Source: Bacteroidales bacterium
GTDB lineage: Bacteria; Bacteroidota; Bacteroidia; Bacteroidales; UBA932
Assembly: GCA_017614715.1 (NCBI GenBank)
Contig: JAGABI010000066.1
Coordinates: 1-64,000, forward strand
Length of the DNA: 64,000 bases
Direction of reading: 5' to 3'
The notes under the pieces were generated by a model. It saw nothing but the letters and a program-made list of their open reading frames with translations, did no database searches and was not told the DNA's origin. The translations under genes and the position numbers were made by a program. Of the stretch, positions 16,482 to 25,325 are shown piece after piece. Each line of letters starts with the position of its first letter. Positions within the stretch are counted from its first letter, which is position 1.

Positions 16482-18011
16482 ATGATTTGCAAGACATACG
16501 CAGCGGCATACATAGGGTTGCAGGTGGTGACCGTTACTGTAGAGGCCGACATCTCGGCCGGAGTGGGATTGTATATAGTCGGGATGCCCGACATTGCCGT
16601 GAAGGAGAGCCTTATGCGCATCACAACCGCTTTGCGCAGCTACGGTTATTCGATTCCGGGGAAGCGTATAGTCATCAACCTGGCACCCGCCGATATCCGC
16701 AAGGAGGGCTCTTCTTTCGATCTGGCAATTGCCGTGGCGCTGCTATGCGCCATGGAGGTGATTGACGCCTCCCGCCTCTCCGACTTTATTGTGATGGGGG
16801 AGCTGGCGCTGGACGGCAAGATCCGGGACATCTATGGCACCCTGCCGATTGCCGATACCAGCCGCGAGCGGGGCTTTTCCAGGTTCATTCTGCCGCACGA
16901 CTCGGCAATGGAGGCGGTAGACCTGGACGGCGTGACAATCTACGGCGTGCGCACCCTGGCCGATGTGATAGCGATACTCAACGGTGATATAGAGTCCGAG
17001 TCATTTGTGATGGGGCGCCCGCCGCAGGGGGCTTTTACCCCCACCATATCCAACGATTTCAAAGATGTAAAAGGCCAGCAGGTGGCAAAACGGGGGCTGG
17101 AGATTGCCGCCGCCGGCGGGCACAACCTGATTCTCATTGGTAGCCCAGGGTGCGGCAAGACCCTGATGGCAAGCTGTATGCCGTCTATCCTGCCCCCGAT
17201 GACCAAAGCCGAATCGGTGCAGACCAGCAAGATTTATTCTGTGGCGGGCAAGTCAATCGGGCGGTGCGGCCTGCTGCGGGAGCGCCCCTTCCGGTCACCC
17301 CACAACAGCGCCAGCGTGGTTTCGCTGCTGGGCGGCGGGACGATGGCGATGCCCGGGGAGATCTCACTTGCCCATAACGGGGTGCTCTATCTGGATGAGG
17401 TGACGCAATTCAGCAAGGTGACCCTGGATCTGTTGAGGCAACCCTTGGAGGACGGGAAGATAGTGATATCGCGGGCCCGCTACCGTGTGGAGTACCCTTG
17501 TGAGTTTATGTTCGTAGCATCTATGAACCCTTGTCCGTGCGGCTATTATGGCGACCCGACCCACAAGTGCACGTGTTCTGAACGAGAGATTGCGCACTAC
17601 CTCTCCCGCGTATCGGGCCCTTTGATGGACCGCATCGACATGCATGTTTATGTGGAGCGCGTGCCTGCAGAACTGCTCGTGTCGGAACCGTCGGCAGAGC
17701 CCAGCAGTGCAATTGCGGCCCGGGTTGCCCGTGCCCGTGCCATACAGCAGCGCAGGTTTGCATCAGAGGGGATTTTCACCAATTCTGCAATGTCTGCCAA
17801 TATGCTCACCAGATACTGCCCGCTCACGGTGTCGCAGCGGGAGTTCCTGGACAAAATCATAGACAGGCTGGGCATCTCTGCCCGCGCATACAGCCGGATA
17901 CTGAAACTTTCCCGGACTATATCGGACCTCGCCGAAGAAAAGGATATCACGCAGCAGGCCATAGCAGAAGCGCTGCAATACCGCAACCTGGACCGGTTCG
18001 GATTGAGATAA
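16482..18011 (+). CDS. comM: YifB/ComM family Mg-chelatase-like AAA+ ATPase
   Basis: 509 residues from the ATG at 16482 ('MICKTYAAAYIGLQ'). The N-terminal ChlI-like fold ('GLYIVGMPDIAVKESLMRI', 'INLAPADIRKEGSSFDLAIA') precedes an AAA+ domain with Walker A 'GSPGCGKT' and Walker B 'VLYLDEV'. Also present are 'FRSPHNSAS', the zinc-finger-like 'NPCPCGYYGDPTHKCTCS' and the Mg_chelatase C-terminal helices. ComM is a branch-migration helicase that helps integrate foreign DNA in natural transformation. Confidence 0.94.
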   Translation: MICKTYAAAYIGLQVVTVTVEADISAGVGLYIVGMPDIAVKESLMRITTALRSYGYSIPGKRIVINLAPADIRKEGSSFDLAIAVALLCAMEVIDASRLSDFIVMGELALDGKIRDIYGTLPIADTSRERGFSRFILPHDSAMEAVDLDGVTIYGVRTLADVIAILNGDIESESFVMGRPPQGAFTPTISNDFKDVKGQQVAKRGLEIAAAGGHNLILIGSPGCGKTLMASCMPSILPPMTKAESVQTSKIYSVAGKSIGRCGLLRERPFRSPHNSASVVSLLGGGTMAMPGEISLAHNGVLYLDEVTQFSKVTLDLLRQPLEDGKIVISRARYRVEYPCEFMFVASMNPCPCGYYGDPTHKCTCSEREIAHYLSRVSGPLMDRIDMHVYVERVPAELLVSEPSAEPSSAIAARVARARAIQQRRFASEGIFTNSAMSANMLTRYCPLTVSQREFLDKIIDRLGISARAYSRILKLSRTISDLAEEKDITQQAIAEALQYRNLDRFGLR

Positions 18012-18046
18012 AGTTGCCAAGTAGTAGGATTTTTTATACGTTTGTG

Positions 18047-18235
18047 ATGAAGTATAGTGAGCTTGAAAGGAAACTGAGGAGGATAGGGTGTTATAATACT
18101 GGGCAAGAACAAAGTGGCCACCCTTTATGGTATAGTCCGAGAACTGGAAAACTGTTCAGGATGAGCAACCATGCGAGTTTTGAAGTGAACCCCAAAACTT
18201 TACACTCAATATTGAAAGACGCAGGATTAAGATGA
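18047..18235 (+). CDS. hicA: HicA-like toxin (mRNA interferase)
   Basis: 62 residues from the ATG at 18047. The dsRNA-binding-like fold of HicA is visible ('MKYSELERKLRRIGC', 'SGHPLWYSP' with the catalytic His, 'NPKTLHSILKDAGL'). The stop overlaps the ATG of the antitoxin gene by four bases. It sits at the left border of the accessory island. Confidence 0.85.
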   Translation: MKYSELERKLRRIGCYNTGQEQSGHPLWYSPRTGKLFRMSNHASFEVNPKTLHSILKDAGLR

Positions 18236-18633
18236 AGAAAATAAAGGTATTTATAGAAAAAGGTAAGGACGAGTATTCCGCCTATATGGAAGATAATGAT
18301 CTGGATTACGGGCTTATAGGTGAAGGTCAGACAGTAGAAGAAACGATGCATGACTTTGATCTGGCTTACGACGGTATGCGTGATTATTATCGCAGCATAG
18401 GCAAACCCTTCGAAGAAATCGAATACGAATTCTTTTACGATACTGAGAGTTTTCTTGCGGCATACAGCAAAACCTTCAGTCTTGCCGGGCTGGAGATAAT
18501 TACCGGCGTCAATCAAGCTCAACTCGGTCACTATCTCCACGGTCGCCGCAAACCTACTCGTAAGACAATTGACAAGATTCAGCAGGGTGTGGAGCGCTTT
18601 GCCCGCGAACTGACGGCCGTACGTTTTGCATAG
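18232..18633 (+). CDS. hicB: HicB-like antitoxin with HTH
   Basis: 133 residues. N-terminal RNase-H-like HicB fold ('MKKIKVFIEKGKDEYSAYM', 'GEGQTVEETMHDF'). The C-terminal part is a helix-turn-helix ('ITGVNQAQLGHYLHGRRKP') that would bind its own promoter. It neutralises the upstream HicA. A broken piece of a related hicB lies at 25278-25325, so this module has been copied locally. Confidence 0.86.
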   Translation: MKKIKVFIEKGKDEYSAYMEDNDLDYGLIGEGQTVEETMHDFDLAYDGMRDYYRSIGKPFEEIEYEFFYDTESFLAAYSKTFSLAGLEIITGVNQAQLGHYLHGRRKPTRKTIDKIQQGVERFARELTAVRFA

Positions 18634-18638
18634 ACTGT

Positions 18639-18715
18639 CTATTCTTTCGCAAACGGTATCCAGACCTGCATTTTGCCGGGGGCGCGGTTGTCCCAGGCAG
18701 GATTGAAATACTCCC
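18639..18715 (-). pseudogene. orphan 3' end of a GH127 gene
   Basis: On the minus strand this encodes 24 residues ending 'MQVWIPFAKE' and a stop. They match the C terminus 'MQVWIPFADK' of the GH127 gene at 25322-27174. Nothing of the rest of such a gene is present. The piece directly follows hicB and marks a rearrangement boundary. Confidence 0.75.
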
Positions 18716-18757
18716 TTTCCAGTATTAACATTAAGTGGTAGCGGCAGGAGCGGCAAG

Positions 18758-18952
18758 ATGCTCGGCGACGTGATGGCCGCATACCGTCCCGTCACCGTCC
18801 GAATCACCCACAGTGAGCAGTCGGGCGTAACCGCCCTGGACTTCATGGTAGAGGATATGGAAGAATCGCCACTGAACGAGATGCAGAGGAACGAACTCTC
18901 CCGACTGTGCCATCAGGTAGTGGAAGAAAGGAGAGCACGGGGTTCCGTGTAA
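18758..18952 (+). CDS. short unrecognised open frame
   Basis: 64 residues, 'MLGDVMAAYRPVTVRITH' and onward, hydrophilic, ending 'RRARGSV'. I do not recognise it. It stands alone in the 400 bases between the GH127 fragment and the sugar-enzyme gene and may be a remnant. No signal peptide and no clear start context. Confidence 0.25.
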   Translation: MLGDVMAAYRPVTVRITHSEQSGVTALDFMVEDMEESPLNEMQRNELSRLCHQVVEERRARGSV

Positions 18953-19032
18953 AACTGATTATCGAATAGGTCCACATTTGTTATTTTTGTTTTATATTTA
19001 TGGCGTAAAAGCGCTTTCTTACTTGCAGTTAA

Positions 19033-19983
19033 ATGAAGCATGACAATACAGTTCTGGTGGCGGGCGGAGCCGGTTTCATAGGCTACCACCTGTGCCGCCG
19101 TCTGTTGGAAGAAGGCGTGGAGGTTGTATGCCTGGACAATCTCCAGACAGGCAGCCTGGACAACATCCAGCTTTTGTCCGGCTACCCGCACTTCCGTTTT
19201 GTCAACCATGATATCCTCCAGCCATATACGGGGCTGCAGCATATAGACCAGATCTATAATCTTGCATGTCCTGCTTCTCCGCCGCACTACCAGCGCAACC
19301 CCATCAACACTACCAAGACTTGCGTGATAGGTACGCTCAATCTTCTGGAACTTGCCCAGATGCACGGCTGCCCCATCCTCCAGGCCTCGACCAGCGAGGT
19401 CTACGGTGATGCCGGTGTCAGTCCGCAACCGGAAACCTACAATGGTAACGTCAACCCCATCGGCATCCGCTCCTGTTACGACGAGGGCAAACGTTGCGCA
19501 GAAATCCTGTGTATGGATTTCTACCGCCAGTATCGTGTCAACGTCAAGATTGTGAGGATTTTTAACACATACGGCCCGAATATGGCTGTCGGAGACGGCA
19601 GGGTGGTGTCAAATTTCATTGTCCAGGCACTGGCCGGCATGCCTATGACGATATACGGGGATGGTTCACACACCCGTTCTTTCATGTACGTTGACGACCT
19701 TGTGGAGGGTTTGCTCTGCATGATGGGCACTCCGGACGATTTTACCGGCCCGGTTAACCTCGGCAACCCGGACGAGAGAAGCATCAAGGATCTCGCATCA
19801 CTGATTATAAGCCTGTCCGGAAGCAGCTCTACCTTCGTATACCAGCCCCTTCCGTCAGACGACCCTCACCAGCGAAAACCGGATATCACCCTTGCCAGCA
19901 AGAAACTTGGCTGGAGTCCCGTCGTTTCCCTGGAAGAAGGGCTGCGCCGTACCATAGATTATTTCAGACATTACAAACAATAA
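19033..19983 (+). CDS. UDP-glucuronate decarboxylase (UDP-xylose synthase-like)
   Basis: 316 residues of the extended short-chain dehydrogenase family. NAD-binding 'GGAGFIG' is at 11-17; catalytic 'YDEGK' (YxxxK) at 149-153. The UXS-specific blocks '[16 protein letters not shown]', 'ASTSEVYGD', '[14 protein letters not shown]' and 'RIFNTYGP' are all present. It should convert UDP-glucuronate to UDP-xylose in the cytosol. It is the first gene of a co-directional run with two leader peptides and three glycosyltransferases, so UDP-xylose is a likely sugar donor for that cluster. Confidence 0.88.
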   Translation: MKHDNTVLVAGGAGFIGYHLCRRLLEEGVEVVCLDNLQTGSLDNIQLLSGYPHFRFVNHDILQPYTGLQHIDQIYNLACPASPPHYQRNPINTTKTCVIGTLNLLELAQMHGCPILQASTSEVYGDAGVSPQPETYNGNVNPIGIRSCYDEGKRCAEILCMDFYRQYRVNVKIVRIFNTYGPNMAVGDGRVVSNFIVQALAGMPMTIYGDGSHTRSFMYVDDLVEGLLCMMGTPDDFTGPVNLGNPDERSIKDLASLIISLSGSSSTFVYQPLPSDDPHQRKPDITLASKKLGWSPVVSLEEGLRRTIDYFRHYKQ

Positions 19984-19987
19984 ACAC

Positions 19988-20167
19988 ATGGCAATACTTA
20001 CACCACAAGAGATTGACGAACTAACCAGGCAATTCAAGAAAAAAACAGCAGAGCTGAAGGATATTTACGACAAACTGGCGGAGGCCGGTGAATACCCCAT
20101 TGACGATGACATCCTGGATGACGTCGCTGGCGGCTTTCATATTCCAGTAGATTCTTATAAAAGGTAG
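19988..20167 (+). CDS. double-glycine leader peptide A (putative RiPP precursor)
   Basis: 59 residues, starting 4 bases after the UXS gene. A helical, charged leader ends 'ILDDVAGG' at residue 49, leaving a ten-residue tail 'FHIPVDSYKR'. The leader aligns without gaps to the peptide at 20899, with 24 of 49 residues identical, including the Gly-Gly. Such leaders are typical of peptides matured by C39-type proteases or RiPP enzymes. The tail has one Ser and one Tyr that could carry a sugar. The product is not known. Confidence 0.72.
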   Translation: MAILTPQEIDELTRQFKKKTAELKDIYDKLAEAGEYPIDDDILDDVAGGFHIPVDSYKR

Positions 20168-20176
20168 TAACCGGAT

Positions 20177-20911
20177 ATGCAGCACCCGAACTGTGTGGTT
20201 GTTGTAATCCACAGGATGGATCAGGGAATGCTCCATTATTTGCGCTTCTTGAAAGAGGAAATATCGGAGCTGATGGATTTCTGTATCCTGTTTGACTGCC
20301 ACGTCCAGAAACTGGATCCCTCGGATTATCCCGATCTGAGGTTCCACCTGTTTGACTCTGGTTCAATCAAGGGCTTTTTTCACGGTGGCCACCCCAGGAT
20401 TCCAAATCCTCTCCTCCCTCTTCTGGAATTTACCGGGCAGAACCCTTACAAGCACTATCTGGTGATGGAGGGCGACCTTGTCTTTACCGGGGAGTGGCGG
20501 TCTTTCGTGAGGAAAATCAACGGCCTGGCATGCGATTATGTCCACATAGCCACCGACCTTGAGGGCGACCCCAGGCACTGGCCCTGCCAATACATCAAAA
20601 ACAATCCCTTACCGCGACTGTACTTTGCATGGTGTCACATTTTCTATGCGGGACAACGGTTCCTGGCGGACATAGAGGCCTTTATGAAGGAGAACGACAC
20701 AATATACTATGAATTCCTGCTACCCTCCATGGCGTACAACAGGGGGTATTATGTCCGTCAGTTCGAGAACTTTGGCTACCGGTTCGAGGTGTCGTGGGGC
20801 CCGGCTGAGGTCTATGAACGCAAATATGTAGAAGAAGCGCAAGACAATACGTTTTATCACCCGATTAAAAATACAAGTATAATCAAATACCAACCATTAT
20901 GGCAGCATTGA
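20177..20911 (+). CDS. putative GT-A-like glycosyltransferase
   Basis: 244 residues with no signal peptide. Early strand 'NCVVVVIHRMDQGML', then 'YLVMEGDLVFTG' with an acidic motif where GT-A enzymes bind the metal and nucleotide sugar. C-terminal 'YVRQFENFGYRFEVSWG' follows. I cannot name the family, so the enzyme class rests on the fold pattern and on the neighbours. It lies between the two leader peptides and overlaps the second by 13 bases, which suggests that it modifies them. Confidence 0.6.
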   Translation: MQHPNCVVVVIHRMDQGMLHYLRFLKEEISELMDFCILFDCHVQKLDPSDYPDLRFHLFDSGSIKGFFHGGHPRIPNPLLPLLEFTGQNPYKHYLVMEGDLVFTGEWRSFVRKINGLACDYVHIATDLEGDPRHWPCQYIKNNPLPRLYFAWCHIFYAGQRFLADIEAFMKENDTIYYEFLLPSMAYNRGYYVRQFENFGYRFEVSWGPAEVYERKYVEEAQDNTFYHPIKNTSIIKYQPLWQH

Positions 20912-21108
20912 CCAATAAGGAGATAGAGCAACTCAAGAAGCAGCTCGAAGAAAAACAAAAAGAAGTAAAAGACCTGTACAACCAACTTATGGCAGCTGGC
21001 GCATTTCCTCTTGACGAAGACGCCCTCGATATCGTGACGGGCGGCAGGGATGCTAATCCGATATCTGTCGGCCAAAGTTCCATGTGTACAGATACTAGTT
21101 TCCGATAA
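20899..21108 (+). CDS. double-glycine leader peptide B (putative RiPP precursor)
   Basis: 69 residues. Leader of 49 residues with a coiled helix ('IEQLKKQLEEKQKEVKDLY') and end 'LDIVTGG'. The tail of 20 residues starts 'RDANPISVGQSS' and is rich in Ser/Thr, with one Cys. It overlaps the preceding gene. Because the leader parallels peptide A but the tail is unrelated, the pair looks like two substrates of one maturation system. Confidence 0.74.
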   Translation: MAALTNKEIEQLKKQLEEKQKEVKDLYNQLMAAGAFPLDEDALDIVTGGRDANPISVGQSSMCTDTSFR

Positions 21109-21124
21109 AGTGCCTGATTAGAGA

Positions 21125-22138
21125 ATGGTGCCACAGCAGAAACTCCTTTCCGTTGTGGTGCCGGCGTATAACGCGCAGGAGTATCTGGTCAAATGCCTGG
21201 ATTCGCTTCTGGTTGCAGACCGGGAGCTGTTTTCAAAACTGGAGGTCCTGGTGGTCAACGACGGCAGCACAGATTCTACGAGTGCCATCGCCCATGAATA
21301 TGAGGGGCGCTATCCCGATGTCTTCCGTGTAATAGACAAGGATAACGGCAACAGCGGCTCCTGTATAAACGCCGCACTGGCAGTGGCCAAGGGCAGGTAT
21401 TTTCGCGAGCTGGACTCCGACGACTGGCTGGACACCGAGGCCCTGGCCGCCTTCATCACCTTGCTGGAAGGGCGTAGTGAAGATATTGTAAGTACACTCA
21501 AAAGGAATCACTTCCCCAATGGAAAAACACAGTCTTACCAAGGCCTGGGCGTGGAATATGACACGACATGCCTGATAGACGGATTTATTTTCCGGAACCG
21601 CCGGGACAAGGTGCACTTTACCATGCATTCCATGAGTTTCAGGACCGGTCTGCTTCGGGCCATAGGCTACCGGCAGATGGAAGGCATCTTCTATACCGAT
21701 ATGATACTGTGCTACTTTGCGCTTAAGGCTGCCCGTGATATCTGGTTCAGCAAGTTGTGCCTGTATCACTATTCCGACGGGCGGGAAGACCAATCGATAT
21801 CCCGGGAAAACAGTATGCTTCACAGGCATGATTACTTCCTGGTATCGGAAAGGCTGTTGAAAGACTTTATTCCCATCCAGGATTCGTTTGGGGAGAACAG
21901 GCGCCACATCCTGGTAGAAATAATCTGCAATTATATCAATGTCTTTTACCGGCTGTGCCCGGGGTCGGATCCTGACCGGGATGCTCTGGATAAGCTGGTG
22001 AGCCTGCAGCCGGAGTTGAAACAGCTCTCAGATGACAATCGTTTCGGCAACAGGAATGCGGAGATATACGAGCTTCTGAGACAAAAGACAAAAGAGATGG
22101 AGGGAATCAGCGCCAAACTTACAAAAGCCCAAGGATGA
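21125..22138 (+). CDS. family 2 glycosyltransferase
   Basis: 337 residues. N-terminal GT2 signature 'LSVVVPAYNAQEYLVKCLDSL', 'VLVVNDGSTDST', and the metal site 'FRELDSDDWLD'. No membrane helices, so a cytosolic transferase. The C terminus ends in a helical segment. It overlaps the next gene (ATGATG). The acceptor is unknown; the context suggests a peptide or a surface glycan. Confidence 0.9.
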   Translation: MVPQQKLLSVVVPAYNAQEYLVKCLDSLLVADRELFSKLEVLVVNDGSTDSTSAIAHEYEGRYPDVFRVIDKDNGNSGSCINAALAVAKGRYFRELDSDDWLDTEALAAFITLLEGRSEDIVSTLKRNHFPNGKTQSYQGLGVEYDTTCLIDGFIFRNRRDKVHFTMHSMSFRTGLLRAIGYRQMEGIFYTDMILCYFALKAARDIWFSKLCLYHYSDGREDQSISRENSMLHRHDYFLVSERLLKDFIPIQDSFGENRRHILVEIICNYINVFYRLCPGSDPDRDALDKLVSLQPELKQLSDDNRFGNRNAEIYELLRQKTKEMEGISAKLTKAQG

Positions 22139-23142
22139 TGCCCGACAAACTGTATATCTGCTATTCCATAAACGATTTCTTTGCCCGGGAGGCAGGGATT
22201 TCACTGATTGGCATGCTGGAGAACAACCCCGGTTACGCCCCGGAAGAGATATTCATCCTGGATTATGGAATACATCCGTTCAACAAAGGGCGGCTGGAGC
22301 AGATTGCGGCGGGTTACGGCAAGCGCATCACGTTCCTTGCCGCCAGGCCTGTCACCTCCGGTATAAAGCAGCGATTCCCCCATCTCAAGAGCTGGCGCGG
22401 CTCCATGGCTCCTATTGCCAAAGCATTCGTGGAGCAGATTGTCCCGGATTATGTAAACCGCCTGCTCTTCATAGATGCCGATACTGTGGTGGCGGGGTCG
22501 CTGGACGGCCTTCAAGATTTGGATATGGGCGGAGCCGCACTTGGCGTAGTTCCCATGAACCAGCCGTCGTACAGGTTCAAAAAAATCTATTTTAATTCCG
22601 GCGTTCTGCTGTACAACCTCCCCATCTGGCGGCGCGAGGGTTGTCCTGAAATGATACTGGAAGAGTTGGAGAGGAAGTCGGACCTTACCTTGCCGGACCA
22701 GATGCTGCTTAACAACGCCATACCCCAGCGGCTCATCAAACCGCTGCCGCTCAAGTACAACTACCTTTCACATTATTACCATCCCGAACAGGAACGCGGA
22801 TGGCTGAGGATTGGGGGCTTGTATACCGGGGAGGAGATAGAAGAAGCCATCCGGCAGCCCGCCATCATACACTATCTGGGAGGCTGGGCCCTGGCGCGTC
22901 CGTGGTATGAGCATTGCCGTTCTTCAAAAAGTGCAGAATACCTTCAATACAAAGCCCTCTCCCCATGGAAAGATTCTCCCCTTTTCAAGCCTTTCGAGCA
23001 AACGTCCCCGCCCAGGACGTTCCGCCAGAAGGCATATTTCTGGCTATTGAAGCAATATGGGGAGCGCCGCTCGTTCCATTGGGTACATCTGATAGATACT
23101 ATTTACCATTCACTGATTCCGGCCGAACTGCCGGGAGAATAA
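22135..23142 (+). CDS. family 8 glycosyltransferase
   Basis: 335 residues. GT8 marks: 'NRLLFIDADTVVAGSL' (DxD), 'IYFNSGVLLYNL' and 'IIHYLGGWALARPW'. Two ATGs (22135 and 22138) overlap the stop of the GT2 gene. GT8 members use UDP-sugars, which fits supply from the UXS gene. No signal peptide. It may be a retaining xylosyl- or hexosyltransferase of this cluster. Confidence 0.9.
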   Translation: MMPDKLYICYSINDFFAREAGISLIGMLENNPGYAPEEIFILDYGIHPFNKGRLEQIAAGYGKRITFLAARPVTSGIKQRFPHLKSWRGSMAPIAKAFVEQIVPDYVNRLLFIDADTVVAGSLDGLQDLDMGGAALGVVPMNQPSYRFKKIYFNSGVLLYNLPIWRREGCPEMILEELERKSDLTLPDQMLLNNAIPQRLIKPLPLKYNYLSHYYHPEQERGWLRIGGLYTGEEIEEAIRQPAIIHYLGGWALARPWYEHCRSSKSAEYLQYKALSPWKDSPLFKPFEQTSPPRTFRQKAYFWLLKQYGERRSFHWVHLIDTIYHSLIPAELPGE

Positions 23143-23169
23143 ATACTTTTGCAAAGCTTTTGACCTTGT

Positions 23170-25233
23170 ATGAAAATCTTTAAACATTCAGTTTTAGTAG
23201 CGCTGTGCATCCTGACGGTTTGCCTGATTGCCGGCTGCCGCAATTCAACCAAGATACAATTAGGTAACGATGAGGCTTATTTCCGCTTTAACCGGTACCA
23301 GGAGCAAAGAGACTGGGATGCATGCTGGGCTCTGATAGACTCTTGCGAGCAGTCTGGAGTATGGCCGCCGGAGCAGATTCATTATATGCGCGGTAACGTG
23401 TACTACGGCAGGGGTGACTACGGTCCTTATGAACAGGAGCTTAGGGAGGGTATTGAAGCCGGCAAGAAAGAGCTTGGCAGCTGTTCTTACTTTATTGCCT
23501 GCTATATGTATATGGCCGAGACATTGAGCGAAAAAAGTGACTTTGAAGGGGCTATGAACACGGCGGCAGAGGCGCTGTCGTATATCGAGACCTGGGACAA
23601 GGAGGGTATGGAAACAAATATGGATCCCTCCGTTATCCTTTCCCTGAAACTTACCATAGCCAAGACATACGCCTGCATGGGGAATCTGGATGGGGCCAGA
23701 AACACTGTAGAAGAACTGTGGGAGATGCAGCAGCAACTTATGGAGGATCTCCCCATAGAAGATTATTACTATTTCTTCTCCGGCATATCAGAGGGCATAC
23801 TTGATACTTTCTTCCAGGCAGAGAGCTACGAAGACATATTCAAGTGGTTTGGCCCGTATGACGAGGTCTTTGCCCGTTGTTCCCAATATATGGACGAGTT
23901 GGGCAGAAACGCTTTTGTGCCCAAGCGACTCTTTTACGAGATTGTGGCACTGGCCAATACCGGGCAACAGCAGCAGGCGGAGGAGCTTTACAAACGTTTC
24001 TCGGAATTACCCGAAACAGCAGATTCCGGCTACATCTCACATCACGTCAGGATTCTCCGGATCCTTGGCCGCTACAAAGAGGCTGCCCGGTATTATGAAA
24101 AGTTCCTGGATGTGTTGAAGGACGATTTGCCTTACATCACTTCCGATGCGGCCATTCACGCCTATACCGTTGGTTATACGTTGTTCCGCAAAACAGGCAA
24201 CGATGAACTGGCCTTTGCAATGGGGGATTCACTTTGCGCCCATGCGGAGCCTGCGCTGGCAGAAGTACGCCAAGGCAATGCTGCCGAACTGGCCACTCTT
24301 TACGACACCAAGGGAAAGGAGACACAGATTGCCCTCCAGAAAGCCAGGCTGTCGCAGCAGAGGCTCATCGGCACAGGCATAGCACTGGTTCTGCTGACAG
24401 CCTTCTTCCTGATTTATTCGTGGTATCGCCGCCGTGCCCAGAACCGCCTGCAGCAAGCCCATTCGCAACTGCAACAAGCCTATAACCAGCTTGAAGAGAC
24501 CACTGCAGCCAAAGAGCGCATAGAAAGCGAGCTCCGTATCGCCCGCGACATTCAGATGTCAATGGTACCAGGGGTGTTCCCCCGGCGCGAAGGTCTGGAC
24601 ATGTATGCTGAGATGAATCCCGCCAAAGAGGTGGGAGGCGACCTCTATGGATATGTACTGATCGGTGACAACCTTTATTTCTGCGTGGGTGACGTTAGCG
24701 GTAAGGGCGTGCCGGCATCGCTGTTCATGGCGCAAAGCGCCAGGCTTTTCCGCACCCTCGCCGCAGAAGACATGATGCCGGCCCAAATTGCCGTCCGTAT
24801 GAACAATGCCTTGTCTGAAAACAACGATCAGGGGATGTTTGTCACTATGTTCATCGGCCTGCTACATCTGGATTCCGGTCAGCTGGATTACTGCAACTGC
24901 GGGCACAACGCCCCCGTGCTAGACGGGAAATTCCTCACAATGCAATATGTGAACCAGCCATTGGGCCTGTGGGAAGACGACATCTTCGAGGGAGAGTCAA
25001 TCGCAAATGTCCGTGGCTCCCAGCTGTTGGTATACACAGACGGCCTCAATGAAGCGGAGGATGACAAGCAGCAGCTATTCGGCGACGATCGCCTCATTGA
25101 ACTGATGTCCGATACCGGCAATATGGACTCTCGTCAAGTCATCGACTATTTGAAAGCGGCCATAGAGCGGCATCGTGCAGGTACCGACCCCAATGACGAC
25201 CTCACTCTGATGTGCCTTAATATTGCCCGTTAG
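23170..25233 (+). CDS. lipoprotein sensor with TPRs and SpoIIE-type phosphatase
   Basis: 687 residues. Lipobox 'LTVCLIAGC' near residue 23, then TPR-like repeats (~40-380), one transmembrane helix (~398-418), a Gln-rich coiled coil (~425-460) and a PP2C/SpoIIE domain (~470-687; 'MNPAKEVGGDLYGYV', 'VGDVSGKGVPASLFMA', 'NCGHNAPVL', 'DDLTLM'). This looks like a signalling phosphatase sensing from outside and acting in the cytosol. No partner kinase or anti-sigma factor gene is near. It closes the peptide-glycosyltransferase cluster. Confidence 0.85.
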   Translation: MKIFKHSVLVALCILTVCLIAGCRNSTKIQLGNDEAYFRFNRYQEQRDWDACWALIDSCEQSGVWPPEQIHYMRGNVYYGRGDYGPYEQELREGIEAGKKELGSCSYFIACYMYMAETLSEKSDFEGAMNTAAEALSYIETWDKEGMETNMDPSVILSLKLTIAKTYACMGNLDGARNTVEELWEMQQQLMEDLPIEDYYYFFSGISEGILDTFFQAESYEDIFKWFGPYDEVFARCSQYMDELGRNAFVPKRLFYEIVALANTGQQQQAEELYKRFSELPETADSGYISHHVRILRILGRYKEAARYYEKFLDVLKDDLPYITSDAAIHAYTVGYTLFRKTGNDELAFAMGDSLCAHAEPALAEVRQGNAAELATLYDTKGKETQIALQKARLSQQRLIGTGIALVLLTAFFLIYSWYRRRAQNRLQQAHSQLQQAYNQLEETTAAKERIESELRIARDIQMSMVPGVFPRREGLDMYAEMNPAKEVGGDLYGYVLIGDNLYFCVGDVSGKGVPASLFMAQSARLFRTLAAEDMMPAQIAVRMNNALSENNDQGMFVTMFIGLLHLDSGQLDYCNCGHNAPVLDGKFLTMQYVNQPLGLWEDDIFEGESIANVRGSQLLVYTDGLNEAEDDKQQLFGDDRLIELMSDTGNMDSRQVIDYLKAAIERHRAGTDPNDDLTLMCLNIAR

Positions 25234-25243
25234 CCAATATCTC

Positions 25244-25325
25244 GCGCGGTTGTCCCAGGCAGGATTGAAATACTCCCGGGCTGGAGATAATCACCGGCGT
25301 CAATCAGATGCAGCTCGGCTGTTAC
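25244..25325. repeat. mosaic scar: GH127 3' piece joined to a hicB piece
   Basis: 25244-25277 (34 bases) is identical to 18682-18715, the orphan GH127 tail. It is followed at once by 25278-25325, which resembles hicB codons for 'GLEIITGVNQ' (18487 onward). The intact GH127 3' end then begins. The 6.5-kb island is thus bracketed by pieces of the same two genes in different order. Confidence 0.75.

Noticed and set aside
18091..18846. 251-codon minus-strand frame over hicAB
   Set aside because: Antisense to two recognisable toxin-antitoxin genes. Only its GH127-like tail piece (18639-18715) is real similarity, and it is in another frame.
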